Assembly: GCA_964035545.1 (NCBI GenBank)
Contig: OZ037765.1
Coordinates: 8,522,698 to 8,586,697, forward strand
Reading direction: 5' to 3'
DNA: 64,000 nt
Origin: Bugula neritina
Taxonomy: Eukaryota; Bryozoa; Gymnolaemata; Cheilostomatida; Bugulidae
Shown: piece after piece, positions 45,720 to 57,554 of the stretch
How the letters are laid out: each line of letters begins with the position of its first letter
How positions within the stretch are numbered: the first letter of the stretch is position 1
Translations under genes and position numbers: made by a program
The notes under the pieces: generated by a model
Seen by the model: only the letters and a program-made list of their open reading frames with translations
Told to the model about the DNA's origin: nothing
The model's database searches: none

Positions 45720-48700
45720 ATGTCTTCTGACAAAAAGAACAAGCGGGAGCGGGAGCTGCAACTTGAATGTGAGACACATATAAAAGGTGGGTATTGTATG
45801 CATTCCAAATGCCATGAGTTGTATTGCTAAAGTAAACTGATTATAAAGAAGTTGTGAAATTTGTAATTGCTATTTTCTCAACTGCTAAAATTTAGCTTAT
45901 CAACTTCCTTTCATTTTAGACCTTCATTCAAAGTTGGATCAACAACTGCGAAATTTAGAGGCGAAGATGGAAGGACAATGTTCTGCTGTAACTGAAATTC
46001 AAGACTTTTTAAAACGTAGAGGAGATGTTGAACAGGAGTACTCCAGACAACTAGACAAATTAGCTGGCACTTTCCAGTCTAAGATAAAGGGCTTTGAAAA
46101 TCAAAGGAAGTAAGTAAACGAACACTAATGAAGATTAAAACATACTTTGATGCAAATAGAATTTTAATTTACAACTAGTTTACTTTAGGCTGTTACTTTT
46201 ATGGTTACTCAGTGACTTAGTACAGTTGGGAAAACAACTTAGTTGAGATTGAGGTGTGCTTATTGTTAAACCAGCTTTTGGCTGTGCTGCCTTCACCTGA
46301 AGCATAAGTTATTATAATCCTAGTATCAAATGTTAGGTTTCAATTTCAGTCATCACTCAATGCCATATTTTAACAGTAACAGGCTAGTAATGCTAAGCTA
46401 CTAATAGAGGAAATTCAAATAGATGCTATAGTTGAAGGTAATTAAATCGTATAAGATTTAAATCTGTGACTGTCTTTGTTATTGTAGCTGATAGCTAATT
46501 ACCATTCCATTCTCTTATTTCTCTACTTTACTGAATTCAACCTTTTACTTAGTTTAATGATTTTTATATGTACCAAAGCTATATGTAACTGATCAGTGTG
46601 TGACTCTAAAGTGCTATGTTAAAGGAATAACTTGTTTAATTGACAGCTAATACACATAACCAATACACCGCCAACATTTAACATTTACACAGCATGTTTG
46701 GCATAGCAATTACTACTGCTTTTTGAAATCTCAATTCATCAGTTTTTAGTATAGCTGTTTTTTTTCAGCATACAGGAAGCATCATAAAAACTTGCTTATA
46801 AGGAAGTTTTAAAATCACTGCAACCAGTCCAAACACTTAGTTGTGCAAAGCAGTTACATAGACAAAACCATTTGTTTTATTTAGTCAAATTGATGTTCAA
46901 AAGGAGTCCAAGATTAATAAGGCGCAATAACAATCAATGATCAGCCTATTAAATTTAAACTTGTTTTCGAATAGCTCAGCTCCAACACAATTTATTTAGA
47001 AGTTAGAAATATTTCACCAAGTCTCTTCATAGTAGAAAATGTTATTTGAAAATTTACTAAGATATTATTTTGTTTAGTGTTGTGTGATTGGCTAGAAGCA
47101 TTGAACGTAAGATAACATAAATTGGTACTTCATAGATCAGTTAGATAATTTTTAGATATAGCATAGGTCATTTCCTCTTACTTATCTAATGGCTATGCAA
47201 ATGCCTAGATGCCTCACGCTAGGTCCCATTTAAAGGAAGTTGTGTAGAATATTTATGCTGGCCATTGGTTGTGTGTTATACATATGCATATACTGCGATG
47301 TAATGCATATACTGCTGTGATCACTGAAACAGTAAGTCCGATTATAGAATATTAATTTGAATGAAGCTGTGGTTCTTTCGTATAGCACCAACAGCTTGTG
47401 GTTGCGTATTATCTTGGCCCCTGACTCTTCAATATTTTGTAGGAAGCACGGAGCACCTAATTATTCCCACTCTGTATGTATACAGCATTTGGTAAATATT
47501 GCTAAAAATGATAGTAAAGACCACAGTGTGCTGTCAGAGGTTTATGGAAACAGAATGCACACTGGACTTCAGGATCTCATAGAGCATCACAGGAGAATGC
47601 ATGGCAATGTAAGTGAGCCATCTTCCAGGTCAATATGCATAGACTCTGGTCTTATTGGTCTCCTAATGTTATAAGGGCTGGCAACAGATCTTATCTTTCC
47701 ATCTGTCAGCACTTGTATTGTCTAAATTACATGTTGTTAGGGTGTTTTTGTAAGAGTCTAAAGTTTACAGTAGCAAGCTGTACGATCCTTACTTTCTGCT
47801 GTCTCATTACAGTGTAAAGAAACCATACGCTCTGCTCATGAAGAGCTTTTTAAAGCACTCCGGGAACTGCAAACTGTAAGTCAATATGTTACGTAAGTGT
47901 TGCAAGACAAACCTCACACAAACTTTATACTTTGCCAATCACGTCACTGCTAACAGTTGGAGTTATTACCTCATGGCCATGTATCTATTCAAACATGGTG
48001 ACTATCAAGTTACATGTGCTGAGCAGTTTATTGATGGTGTCATGGAACAAAAATCTACCCGACATGAATACAAATTTCGTGCTCCCTTACTTTAAAGTGT
48101 TGCAAAAAAAATCACTCTAGCTCAACAGTAATTTGCTAATGTATCTGGCCACACCTGCCCACACACTGTGTTATGGCTGCTGAAGTTTTTAACTCGCGTC
48201 ATTTTCACATCTATATCATTTTTAGTAAGTTTAACAAATTATTTTTCTTAATTCATTTTCCTTATTTCCCCTATTAACATTTCACTTATTCTTATGATAA
48301 GTAATAACACACGCTCTACTTCTATCAACCACACCAACATGTAATTTCCATATTGATTCTTGCTCTAGATTTCTATGGGAAAATAATTATTATTGTATAT
48401 TTTCTCTTAAGCATGTGTTGTTTAAGAGATTTATATTTCTTCACCTGCTCCATTTAATCTACTTACCTTACATGCTTGTTGTAAGCTGTCATTGTATTGG
48501 CTGCCTTTTCCATACATGCTTGATTCTCCCATAACACAATACTGTTTGCATTTGTCATAAACATGTTAATTTAGCTCTCGAATTGTACTTTAGGCTTTTT
48601 TCTCTTAGCTAATTACTGTCATTAGTATAAATAAGTGAGCATACTGATTAGGTCAAAACTATGTATCAGCTTTTAACCAATTCAACTGCAAGTTGCTGTA

Positions 48701-51700
48701 CAAGTTATTTAGTTAAAATGTTTTGGTCATGCATCAGTATAGAAATACAATTTTTTTTTATTTACCTTGCCTTAGCTTCAAGTAAGTTTGATAAGTAAAT
48801 AACCTAAAGTTTATCTGCTCTTAGATGGTAGTTAAATGTAATCTTGAAATATCTGGGAATTTGATAAGATTTGATCTTGAAATATCGTAAAATGAACACA
48901 TAAAAGTATTTCAATAATGCCATCTTTACATTAAAAATTTCATTTTTGTCATCAACAGTGATTTTATGAACACATTTTGTTGTTATATATTAGGAAATGA
49001 AGCAACATCACATGGCGAATGGTGAGGCATATGAGGCTGAGAACAAGTTGAAGAGTGCTCAAGAACAGAGAAACAAGCTTGAGAAGCAAGTAGACAAATC
49101 CTCAAAGAAACTGAAGAAGTTGGAGAGCACAGTAGGCAGGGTATGTGACAGTTGGTATTCAAATCTAAATAAAATATGATTATATATTTTAGAGGTATTG
49201 TGGTTTTATGCTAGGCTTTAATTTTGGACTTGTGTATTTTAGTTTCAATTTATTTAGTTGGTTGAGTTAAAGTTTATTTAGAAAGTCAGCTTTTTTATAT
49301 TTTAGAAAGAGGAAAAATACACGAGCCAGCAGCAGAAAGCCCTCAGAGCCAGAAATGAATATGTACTGGCATTGGCCACTGCAGACACTTCCACAACCAA
49401 ATATTTTGAAGAAGATTTATCTCTCACAGTAGATGTAAGTTTAGACAGAAGAAAAACTGTAGTTTTATTCTGCTTTTTCACCTAGTCATTATTGTTTTGC
49501 TATTAGCTGGCTTACAGTTGATTTGTAAAAAAAGTTTGTGTAGCACTTTAGTTTCTTATTCTCTAGTAGGCTGGAGATATTGTGTCTAGCATAGATGTCA
49601 CTGTGTTATTAATACCATATCGTAGGTTTAACAATTTATAGAAGTTATTTACTAAAATTTATGTATTTGCTAAGTACTAATATTTTGATTTTGTTGTTAA
49701 AAACCCCTAATCAAGCCAATTCGTATGTAAATGAAGTATATTTTGTTGTGCCCTTTTACATTTTTTACCTACTAATCTTTTGTATTTATATACATTGCAC
49801 ATTATCAGGCTTTGAAAAGAAATTACTGGATTTCGGAGCAATAATCACAGCAACTGCTCTTTTATGCAAATAATTACTGTTATAAATACTTCTTAGTGCA
49901 TGGATTTTGGATATCACAATGCTTTACAAAGAAATATGCTTCAATACGTATCCTGTCTGGAAAATCTTAGACTATCCAATCAGACGTCTTTAGATGCTGC
50001 CAATAAATGTGTGCAGGAAATTGATTTCAACAAAGATAAGCAACTCTTCTTTAAAGCATACAGGTTTGTTGCTTGTCTATAAACATTAAATTTTTTCTTG
50101 ATATATAGGCTACAAGAAAATTTTGTTTAAGGTCTCATTGTAACAAGTTGTTGAATTTTTCCTTTTTCTTTTAGTATAGTTTTTTAATTTTGTGAAGGTA
50201 TTGTTTTCAGTATTACTTTACTAAGAATTTTTCTTACGTTTTTTCAACACATGACTCGTGAAATTCTGCTATGACTAGAATATCTGACTATGACTGCTAT
50301 GCCTGAATTGTTTGTCAGAATTGTCGGTGTTTCTTTTCTCACTGCTTTGTTGATACCATAATTGTAACTTACCTAGTAGCATTATAACTTACCTAGTAGT
50401 ATTATAACTTACCTAGTATTATTATAACTTACCTAGTATTATTGTAACTTACCTAGTAAAATTGTAACTTACCTAGTATAATTGTAACTTACCTAGTATA
50501 ATTGTAACTTACCTAGTATTATTATAACTTACCTAGTAGTATTATAACTTACCTAGTAGTGTTGTAACTTACCTAGTATAATTGTAACTTACCTAGTATT
50601 ATTATAACTTACCTAGTAGTATTGTAACTTACCTAGTATAATTGTAACTTACTTAGTATAATTATAACTTACCTAGTATTATTGTAACTTACCTAGTATA
50701 ATTGTAACTGTATTTTACAGTGCAATCTATTCAGCTCCTAAAAAGCTGTCTCAATGCAACGAGAATTTAGACATGTCCACAGAAGATGAGTCAATCAGAC
50801 TGGGTTTACTGGATCGGTATCAGCAAACTCAAAACAGATTATCTGCTCTTAAAGTGGAAAATGAAGAGGTGCGTATCTTTATTTCTCATTCAAAATTACT
50901 TTTTCTGCATATAATTAGCTGTCACTTTTCTCTCATTGATGGTGTAAATCAGTATACATGGCCAGTTTATACTGTTGAACATAAATATTTGTCATTATGG
51001 TCTAGGTTTGTGAAGATTAAGTTGAGTTGAAAATACTATGTATTCTACGGTGATTCTGTTTCAGACATGGAAGTCGGTGGAAGATGCAGATAAAGCTCTT
51101 ATGCAACTACTGAATGCTCAAGAACATGACGTCTCTTCCATGTTTAGAGCCGATACTCCATCATCTCCATACAAGCCAGTCGTCTCTGCTGATGACAAAC
51201 AGAAAAGGCAGAGTGCTGAAGCTGATTACTTTAAAGTAACTCATCGTTTGATCAATGTTTCATTTAATATGTTGTATTATCTTTTGCTGTAACAAAGCAT
51301 TATTTGCAGTTAGATTGAATAATTTAGATTTTATATGAAAACAGATTGCGTAATCTAAAAAGAAACAGTGCTATACAAAAGTAGGAATATTCAAGTCTCG
51401 AGTTAACATCATTAATTTAAGTTTTGGACAGATAGTGATTCAATTTTAATTTACTCAAGTCATCTAATAACATTTTTTCATGTAAGTAAAATTTCCAAGA
51501 CTATCTTCTTACAAAATTTTAAGCATTGTGTAGCTATAGGTGCATTGATTTACCTTCAGCTAGTAGTTTCAGTTGAATACTATGCAATTCAGGTCAAACA
51601 ATTCGGTTGGCAAGTTTTAATTTATTTCAAGTCTTTAACAAGTTTTTTTTCCAAATGAAAACCTGCTGCTTATTTGAGACTTTGCTGCTGCTTCTGTAAT

Positions 51701-54700
51701 GAAGACTTTGTTATAGAAATTCCGGAAATATCTCTACGACAGCAACTCATCTGCCAGACTTCAAGCCAAGTACTTGTTGTTGAAAACAGCTCTGGGACCC
51801 GAGTTTCTTCGGTCAGCTGGTAGCACTATGACTCTACCTCGGCCATCTTCACTGGCACCCAAAAATAAACCAAAAAGAGTTGGCAAATCTCCAATGGTGG
51901 GACAGCCTAAGGTTTTTGGATGCTCTATCGATGACTATATTGAGGTGAGATTCGTGCATAATTATGTAATACTAGAACTTTACAAATCTGCAATTTGGGA
52001 ATATTATATTAACTAATGGAAACAACTTGGTGTCGGCTTACTTAAAATATGCAATCCAAACATTATAATCGGTAAGGAAGAGCAGATACTAATTTTTACG
52101 TCCTGAACTTGTTCTAGTAGTTTCTGCTAAATCTCTACCACTTTCAACTAATCAGCCTGTACAAATCAGAGTTAATCATGCTTTCAAAGTATTGCTTAAA
52201 CTTACCATTGTGTCATAGCATGTTGCAATGATGTTCATTTAAAAGAGCTTTAATAAATTATTTTGGAAACTTTTATGCAATGACGTCTGTTGCATACTTA
52301 GTAGAAGTTTCAACATATTAACTTGATGAGAAGTTATGTGCATGTACAGCAGTTATGCTATTTGTGTTTACACTCACCTGTTGGAATTGTATCCAATTAT
52401 TAAAGTTCAAATTTTTCTTAGATAAGTTAATATAACATATTTAAAGCCTTCTGCAAAATTTTAGATCTTTCAAATACTGTTGCTATTTCAACACATTTGG
52501 TTTGTGTGTTATTATATATCTAATGAGCATAACATTTATACACCTGTAGACTACAAGAGAAGCTATACCTCGAGTGATGGATAGCTGTGTCAGGGCTGTC
52601 AATCTGCATGGCATGACACATGAGGGAATTTTCAGAGTATCTGGTCTCCATGCTGAAATTCAAGAACTGAAGGCAGCTTTTGAAAAAGGTTTGAAAAAAC
52701 TAAATATGTTGCAAAATTTAAATAAACTAGAATAATAACGGCACACAGTATGTTCTGTCAGACTTGTGTTCAATTGGGATTCATGAAGTCATTTTCAAAA
52801 GGTATTTTTGTGGACATATTTATAGGCGAAGATCCTCTTGCCGATATAGTGGATGCCAACTCAATGAATTCCATAGCAGGAGTTCTTAAAAGCTTTTTCA
52901 GAGAACTTCAAGAACCCATGTTACCTGCCCACCTGTTTAATGAGTTTGTTGAAGCCAGCAGTAAGTAATTTGAAAGTGTCATATTAGAAGTCGACTAAAG
53001 TTTTTCCGTCTGATTATAATAGATTATATTCTGGCGGCTGAAACTTTTTGTATTACTTAAAAACGAAAGACCTACTGGTTTTACTCAACATGATGTTCTG
53101 TACACATTGCACTTATATTCTGCTGTTAGTGAAAGCAAAACTAGATCCCAAAAAAATCATATAGACTGCCTTCATGTACCATTTTTTTCTGATTCACATT
53201 TGGTATATTACGTAGATTCAGTAAAACTCACCATTTTTTAAGATGTAAAGCAGTGCTGGCGGTGGAAATTCTCTGGTTATAATATATAATAAGTAAGTGC
53301 TGTGTTTAGTCGATCATGTGCAGTTACTATTCATTCAGATGTATTCTCAACATTGACTGCATTTTGAATTATTTTTTTGCTTCAAAAATATTTTGATTTT
53401 ACTCAGTAAACTATTGAATCCAACTATTAGTCTTGACAATTATGTATCTACTGTATAGAATTCAACATGCATGTTATCTGTTGTTAGTGTTATCTGTTGC
53501 TAGTGTTATCTGTTTTTAGTGTTATCTGTTGTTAGTGTTATCTGTTGTTAGTGTTATCTGTTGCTAGTGTTATCTGTTGCTAGTGTTATCTGTTGATGTT
53601 ATCTGTTGTTGATGTGTTGAAGGAACTGATGATGATTCTTGTGAAAAGATGAGAAAATTGGTCTACAGTTTATCTTCTGCCAGAGTTGTTGTCTTGAGAT
53701 ATCTCTTTGCCTTTCTCAGTCATCTGTCACAGTTTAGTGATGAGAACTTCATGTGCCCATATAACCTGGCCGTGTGCTTCGGTCCTGCTCTCTTACCTAT
53801 TCCTGACGACAAGGAGCAGGTAACTCTCACAGTGTAGCCTCTTGGTGAAGTTTCATATTTGGATTTGATAATATTTTATACAAGTTTTTATCATGTCATG
53901 ACATGGATAGAATGTTATTGATATTTCTTTATTGTAAAATATTAATTCGAGAGCAGCCGTGGTCTAGGGGTTCGAGCGTTTGCCTAGTAAACACGGAGTC
54001 ATGGGTTCAAACCCTAGTAAAGGCCATTGGTGATGTTAGTCATAGTTGCTCTTGTGCTCCATCTGAATAAGTTCTCCTTTAAAAAGAGACCCTTCCATTA
54101 AGGGTTCTCACGGGAATAGTGACTATAAACTTGCTTGAGTTTTATTAACACGGTAAAGTCACTATCGATATTAAACACATTATGAACTCATCATTAACTA
54201 TATGACTGGGTATGTTTTGTTTTAGGATCAAATCATTCATCAGAACAATGTGAATGATATTATTAAAATTATGATTGTTAACTGGGATACAATATTCTCA
54301 TTAGATGACCCTCCAGGCCCACTCTATGAACGCCTTGCCACTAACACTATGTAAGTCTGTCTAAACTCTCCCTTCTGTTTACACACCAGCAGTATTTGTT
54401 GATAATTAATTATATTATATAGAAATCATAATACTTTCTATGTAATTGAAGATAGTTTTGTTGGTTGAAGACTGCTAAAGTTATTACCTCATAGTTTAAG
54501 TTAAGAAGCAAATCAGTATTTTTGTTTAAAAGTTTGTCAGCATTAGACATGATCATTTATTATCTACTAAAAAACACTTTCATTCATGTTGTTAGCAGAC
54601 TGTATTGGCTTTATCTAACCACCACTTGGGGTTTTAGAAAAGTGTTTGGTTTGGGTTAATTAAGCTGTCATTTCTTGAGTGCTGTGGAGTTTTCTTTACT

Positions 54701-56774
54701 CTTAGATGCTACATATACTCAAAATTTAAAGAGTCAATTTCAACAAGATGAAGTATGCCATCATATTTCATGTTTTGAGTCGAGTCTCTGTGTTGGAATA
54801 AAGCAGCAAAGGCTTCTATTTATTTAAACAATACTAATTGTTTTCAATAGTTTGGTGCTTTTGTTTTATTATAGACAAAAAAGTTTTTTCAGAACATTTT
54901 GTTTTCTCAACATATTGTTACATTCTGCAGAATCAGCATGACCCAGTTTTATAATCATATAGGACACGCTGGGTGACAGAAACCCCACTAAAAATGAATT
55001 GTGATGTTCTGAGTAATATTTATAACTACAACAGCACGTGGTTTTTATATAACTTTGTTTATATGCATCAGTTGTGTTGGTTCTTCAGTTTGAGTAGTGG
55101 TAATACCTGACTTTAGGTTGGACAGTAACACCGAGCATACAGACGAAGAAGACGAAGACGATGAAGATGAAGGTAATATTTATATTAATATCTATTTGCA
55201 TAAGTTTCTTGAACAGATATATGTGCGGTATTTTCTTTGGTATTTTGATATTTAAGTTTGGTGGTTGTTATGTAGAGACGGAGATAGTGGAGGCAGTTGC
55301 AGTCTACGACTTTGAAGGGAGGACTAGTCAGGAGTTGTCATTCAAAAAAGATGACGTGCTGATCCTTTACAATAACAAGTCTCCCGACTGGTGGGAGGGG
55401 GCACATAATGGAAAAGAAGGCCTTATTCCTGATAAATATATACGTTTGAAAAGGTAAAACACCAATATTAGAAATTATACTGTTTCGAAAGTGCACGAGC
55501 AAAAGTTGCGTAACATCTTGTAATTCCGACAGTTGACAATCATTGCTTTGTGGTTAAAAATGTTGAGCATGTTATTTCTTATTCAAATTTTCCCTCTTAA
55601 AAGCAGCAACTTTCTCTTGCAAGTTTGCTTTGTTGGACAATAGAGTTTGTCATGTGATATGTTGTTGTAGTTTAGCTCTTTCTGCACTGCATAAGCTACA
55701 CGGTCAACTTGCTCTTCTCTCTTCTGCAGCAGCTGTAGGATCAGTATGACTAGTTTAGGTAGTATCTAATTGATGTAAGTATGGAGAGTAGCTACACAGT
55801 CTCTGTGCCTCTCACCATTCACTCATCAGCTTACCTCATTGAATGCTTTCACTGCTGCTAATTTCTGCCAACTCATCAGCTATATTTCTTGGTAGCCGTT
55901 GTGTGCCCTCGGTTAAGGGATTTTGGTTTGACCAGTTCAGTTTGCCATTAGAATGTTTTACCAAGGTTGTTTTATGTAAGCATGTGTGGAAGTTTCTTGT
56001 GTTTATTGCATGTAGCTTCAGTTGTTACGTAGCTAGAACGAGTTTTGATCTAACCTGTTTTGTTTTCGGTTGTAGTGAGAGCAGTGTTTTATTATTTCTT
56101 TCGGAAAACCAAATATGCAGCCACTAGCTTGAGTACTTAGAACTAATCAAAAACATTTTCTAGCTATAGCTAGTGGCATACCAACTTAACATTCAATCAA
56201 CATAGTTGAGTCTTGAATATTTTCTGAATAGTTAAAAATGATGACAGCCATTATTATTATTAAAAGTTAAAAGTTTAAACTGACGGTTTAAAAAACTTAT
56301 GCTCTTCTAGGAATCATGTATTTGTTTTTCACCAGTCTGCTAAGATGATTTGCATCTCTTATTTTCTAGGCTATGAAACAATATCATGAGAGATTTTATA
56401 CTATTTTAATAACTTCATAGTCATTCATATTATACCAAACACCTTATAAAATATATATATATATGTATATATAGCGCATATGAATATATACACTCATTTT
56501 TTGATTAACAAGCTGCTCCACATTATTTTTTGCGCCCTATTTTGCAGTCCATTCATCAACCTTTATTTGTTTTATACTACCTACATGTAGATGATCCATT
56601 TTTTTAACCCAAGTTAATATATTTTGCAGCAACAGCCTGTCCTCAAGCGCCACAGACTCTTCTTTAAAGAAACGAGGAGCGAACTCTTTGAATCGCTCTA
56701 CAGGTGCTTCACCCAGGGTTGCAGCTAAGAGTGCATCTCTGCCCAGAACCGGTTTCAGTAATCCTCCGAAGTAA
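45720..56774 (+). CDS. SLIT-ROBO Rho GTPase-activating protein (srGAP)-like: F-BAR, RhoGAP, SH3
   Basis: Seventeen exons: 45720-45786, 45920-46109, 47443-47608, 47813-47875, 48994-49140, 49306-49434, 49897-50063, 50721-50868, 51065-51235, 51717-51944, 52550-52688, 52826-52960, 53623-53819, 54226-54350, 55117-55172, 55276-55453, 56630-56774 (TAA). Phases agree; 816 residues. Residues 1-360 are F-BAR (EIQDFLKRRGDVEQEYSRQL, RARNEYVLALATAD). RhoGAP spans about 490-690 with the arginine-finger segment EGIFRVSG (Arg about 521) and YNLAVCFGPALLP. SH3 is about 715-768 (VAVYDFEGRTSQELSFKKDD, DWWEGAHNG). A Ser-rich tail follows. srGAPs bend membranes and inactivate Rac/Cdc42/RhoA downstream of Slit-Robo. 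Vertebrate members are about 1,050 residues, so the tail is short here; the final AAG-TAA could also be a GTAATA donor to a further exon. Two minisatellites adjoin the acceptors of exons 8 and 13. AATAAA is at 57387-57392. Confidence 0.93.
50361..50710 (+). repeat. 20-bp minisatellite running up to srGAP exon 8 acceptor
   Basis: Seventeen contiguous 20-bp units (50361-50700) of the form ATTRTAACTTACCTAGTATT with single-base variants, then a partial unit that turns into the acceptor TATTTTACAG (ending 50720). Nearly every unit contains ACTTACC and a TAG trinucleotide. Confidence 0.95.
53472..53622 (+). repeat. 16-bp minisatellite running up to srGAP exon 13 acceptor
   Basis: Seven 16-bp units TGTTATCTGTTGTTAG (third-base variants GCT/TTT), then two shortened units that end in the acceptor TGTGTTGAAG (AG at 53621-53622). 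Each unit is pyrimidine-rich and ends with a TAG, so the array looks like tandem 3' splice sites. Confidence 0.9.
53951..54146 (+). mobile_element. tRNA-derived SINE, copy 2
   Basis: Starts GAGCAGCCGTGGTCTAGGGG, has box B-like GGGTTCAAACCCT, the shared body AAGGCCATTGGTGATGTTA, and ends TTGCTTGAGTTTTATT. It aligns along its length with copy 1 (28815-28600) but shows more box B decay and no clean target duplication, so it is likely older. It lies in an srGAP intron. Confidence 0.85.
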
Positions 56775-57554
56775 TATTTTTTTAAACCAACGTTTTATCG
56801 ATTTGAAAATCACTCATGATGTATCATTAATAGGTGGTGTTACTACTGTTTTATTCAATATGGTGCGAATTTCAATCATATACTCATTTAATCGTAAAAT
56901 TTTAATGTTGAATTGAAAGATTTTTTCCTGTGTATCATTAGAAAATTGTAAAAAAATATTATTTGCTGTCAAATTTTACAGCTTTGTAAGTGTAATTATA
57001 CCCATAAGAATTTTAGGAACAAAGTTATGGCGTTAAGCTGTATTTTTTCAAAGCATTTTTAATTACTTTTCTTTTAACTGATATATTAGACATGCACAAG
57101 TTTTTAGCTACTTTTTATTATATATGTTGGTTCTTTTGGCTTTTGTTTCTCACGGTTATAACTCGTCGCTTCCCGTTATAAGTTCATAACACGCTGAACG
57201 AGTTTATTATAATTTATATCCTCTTTGTAACAAATATCCCTGGCACGTTTTACTTTTGTGATTTACTGCTCAATTGGGTCCTATTTTCTTATATATTGCT
57301 GTATTATATTTACGTCGGCTACATACAAACTATTTTATCAGTTTTAAAAAAGCTGTGTAAGTTGATTTCTTTAATATCTCTTTAATAATAAATTGGTAAC
57401 GATAATAAAATAATTATTCTCTATTCATAAATAGCTCTATAAAATAATATAAAAGTTTCAAAATATATTCCTATAGTCATGAAGTGAGCAACTTGCCTGC
57501 AACAACCCAAAAATAAAATTAACATTATACGCGTTAGTTTATTGACTTAGATTG
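56775..57554. other. Convergent 3' flanks of srGAP and ARM-TIR-SAM genes
   Basis: AT-rich with no coding exon. A plus-strand AATAAA at 57387-57392 could be the srGAP poly(A) signal. Its position puts the srGAP 3' end within about 160 bp of the stop codon of the opposite gene. Confidence 0.45.
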
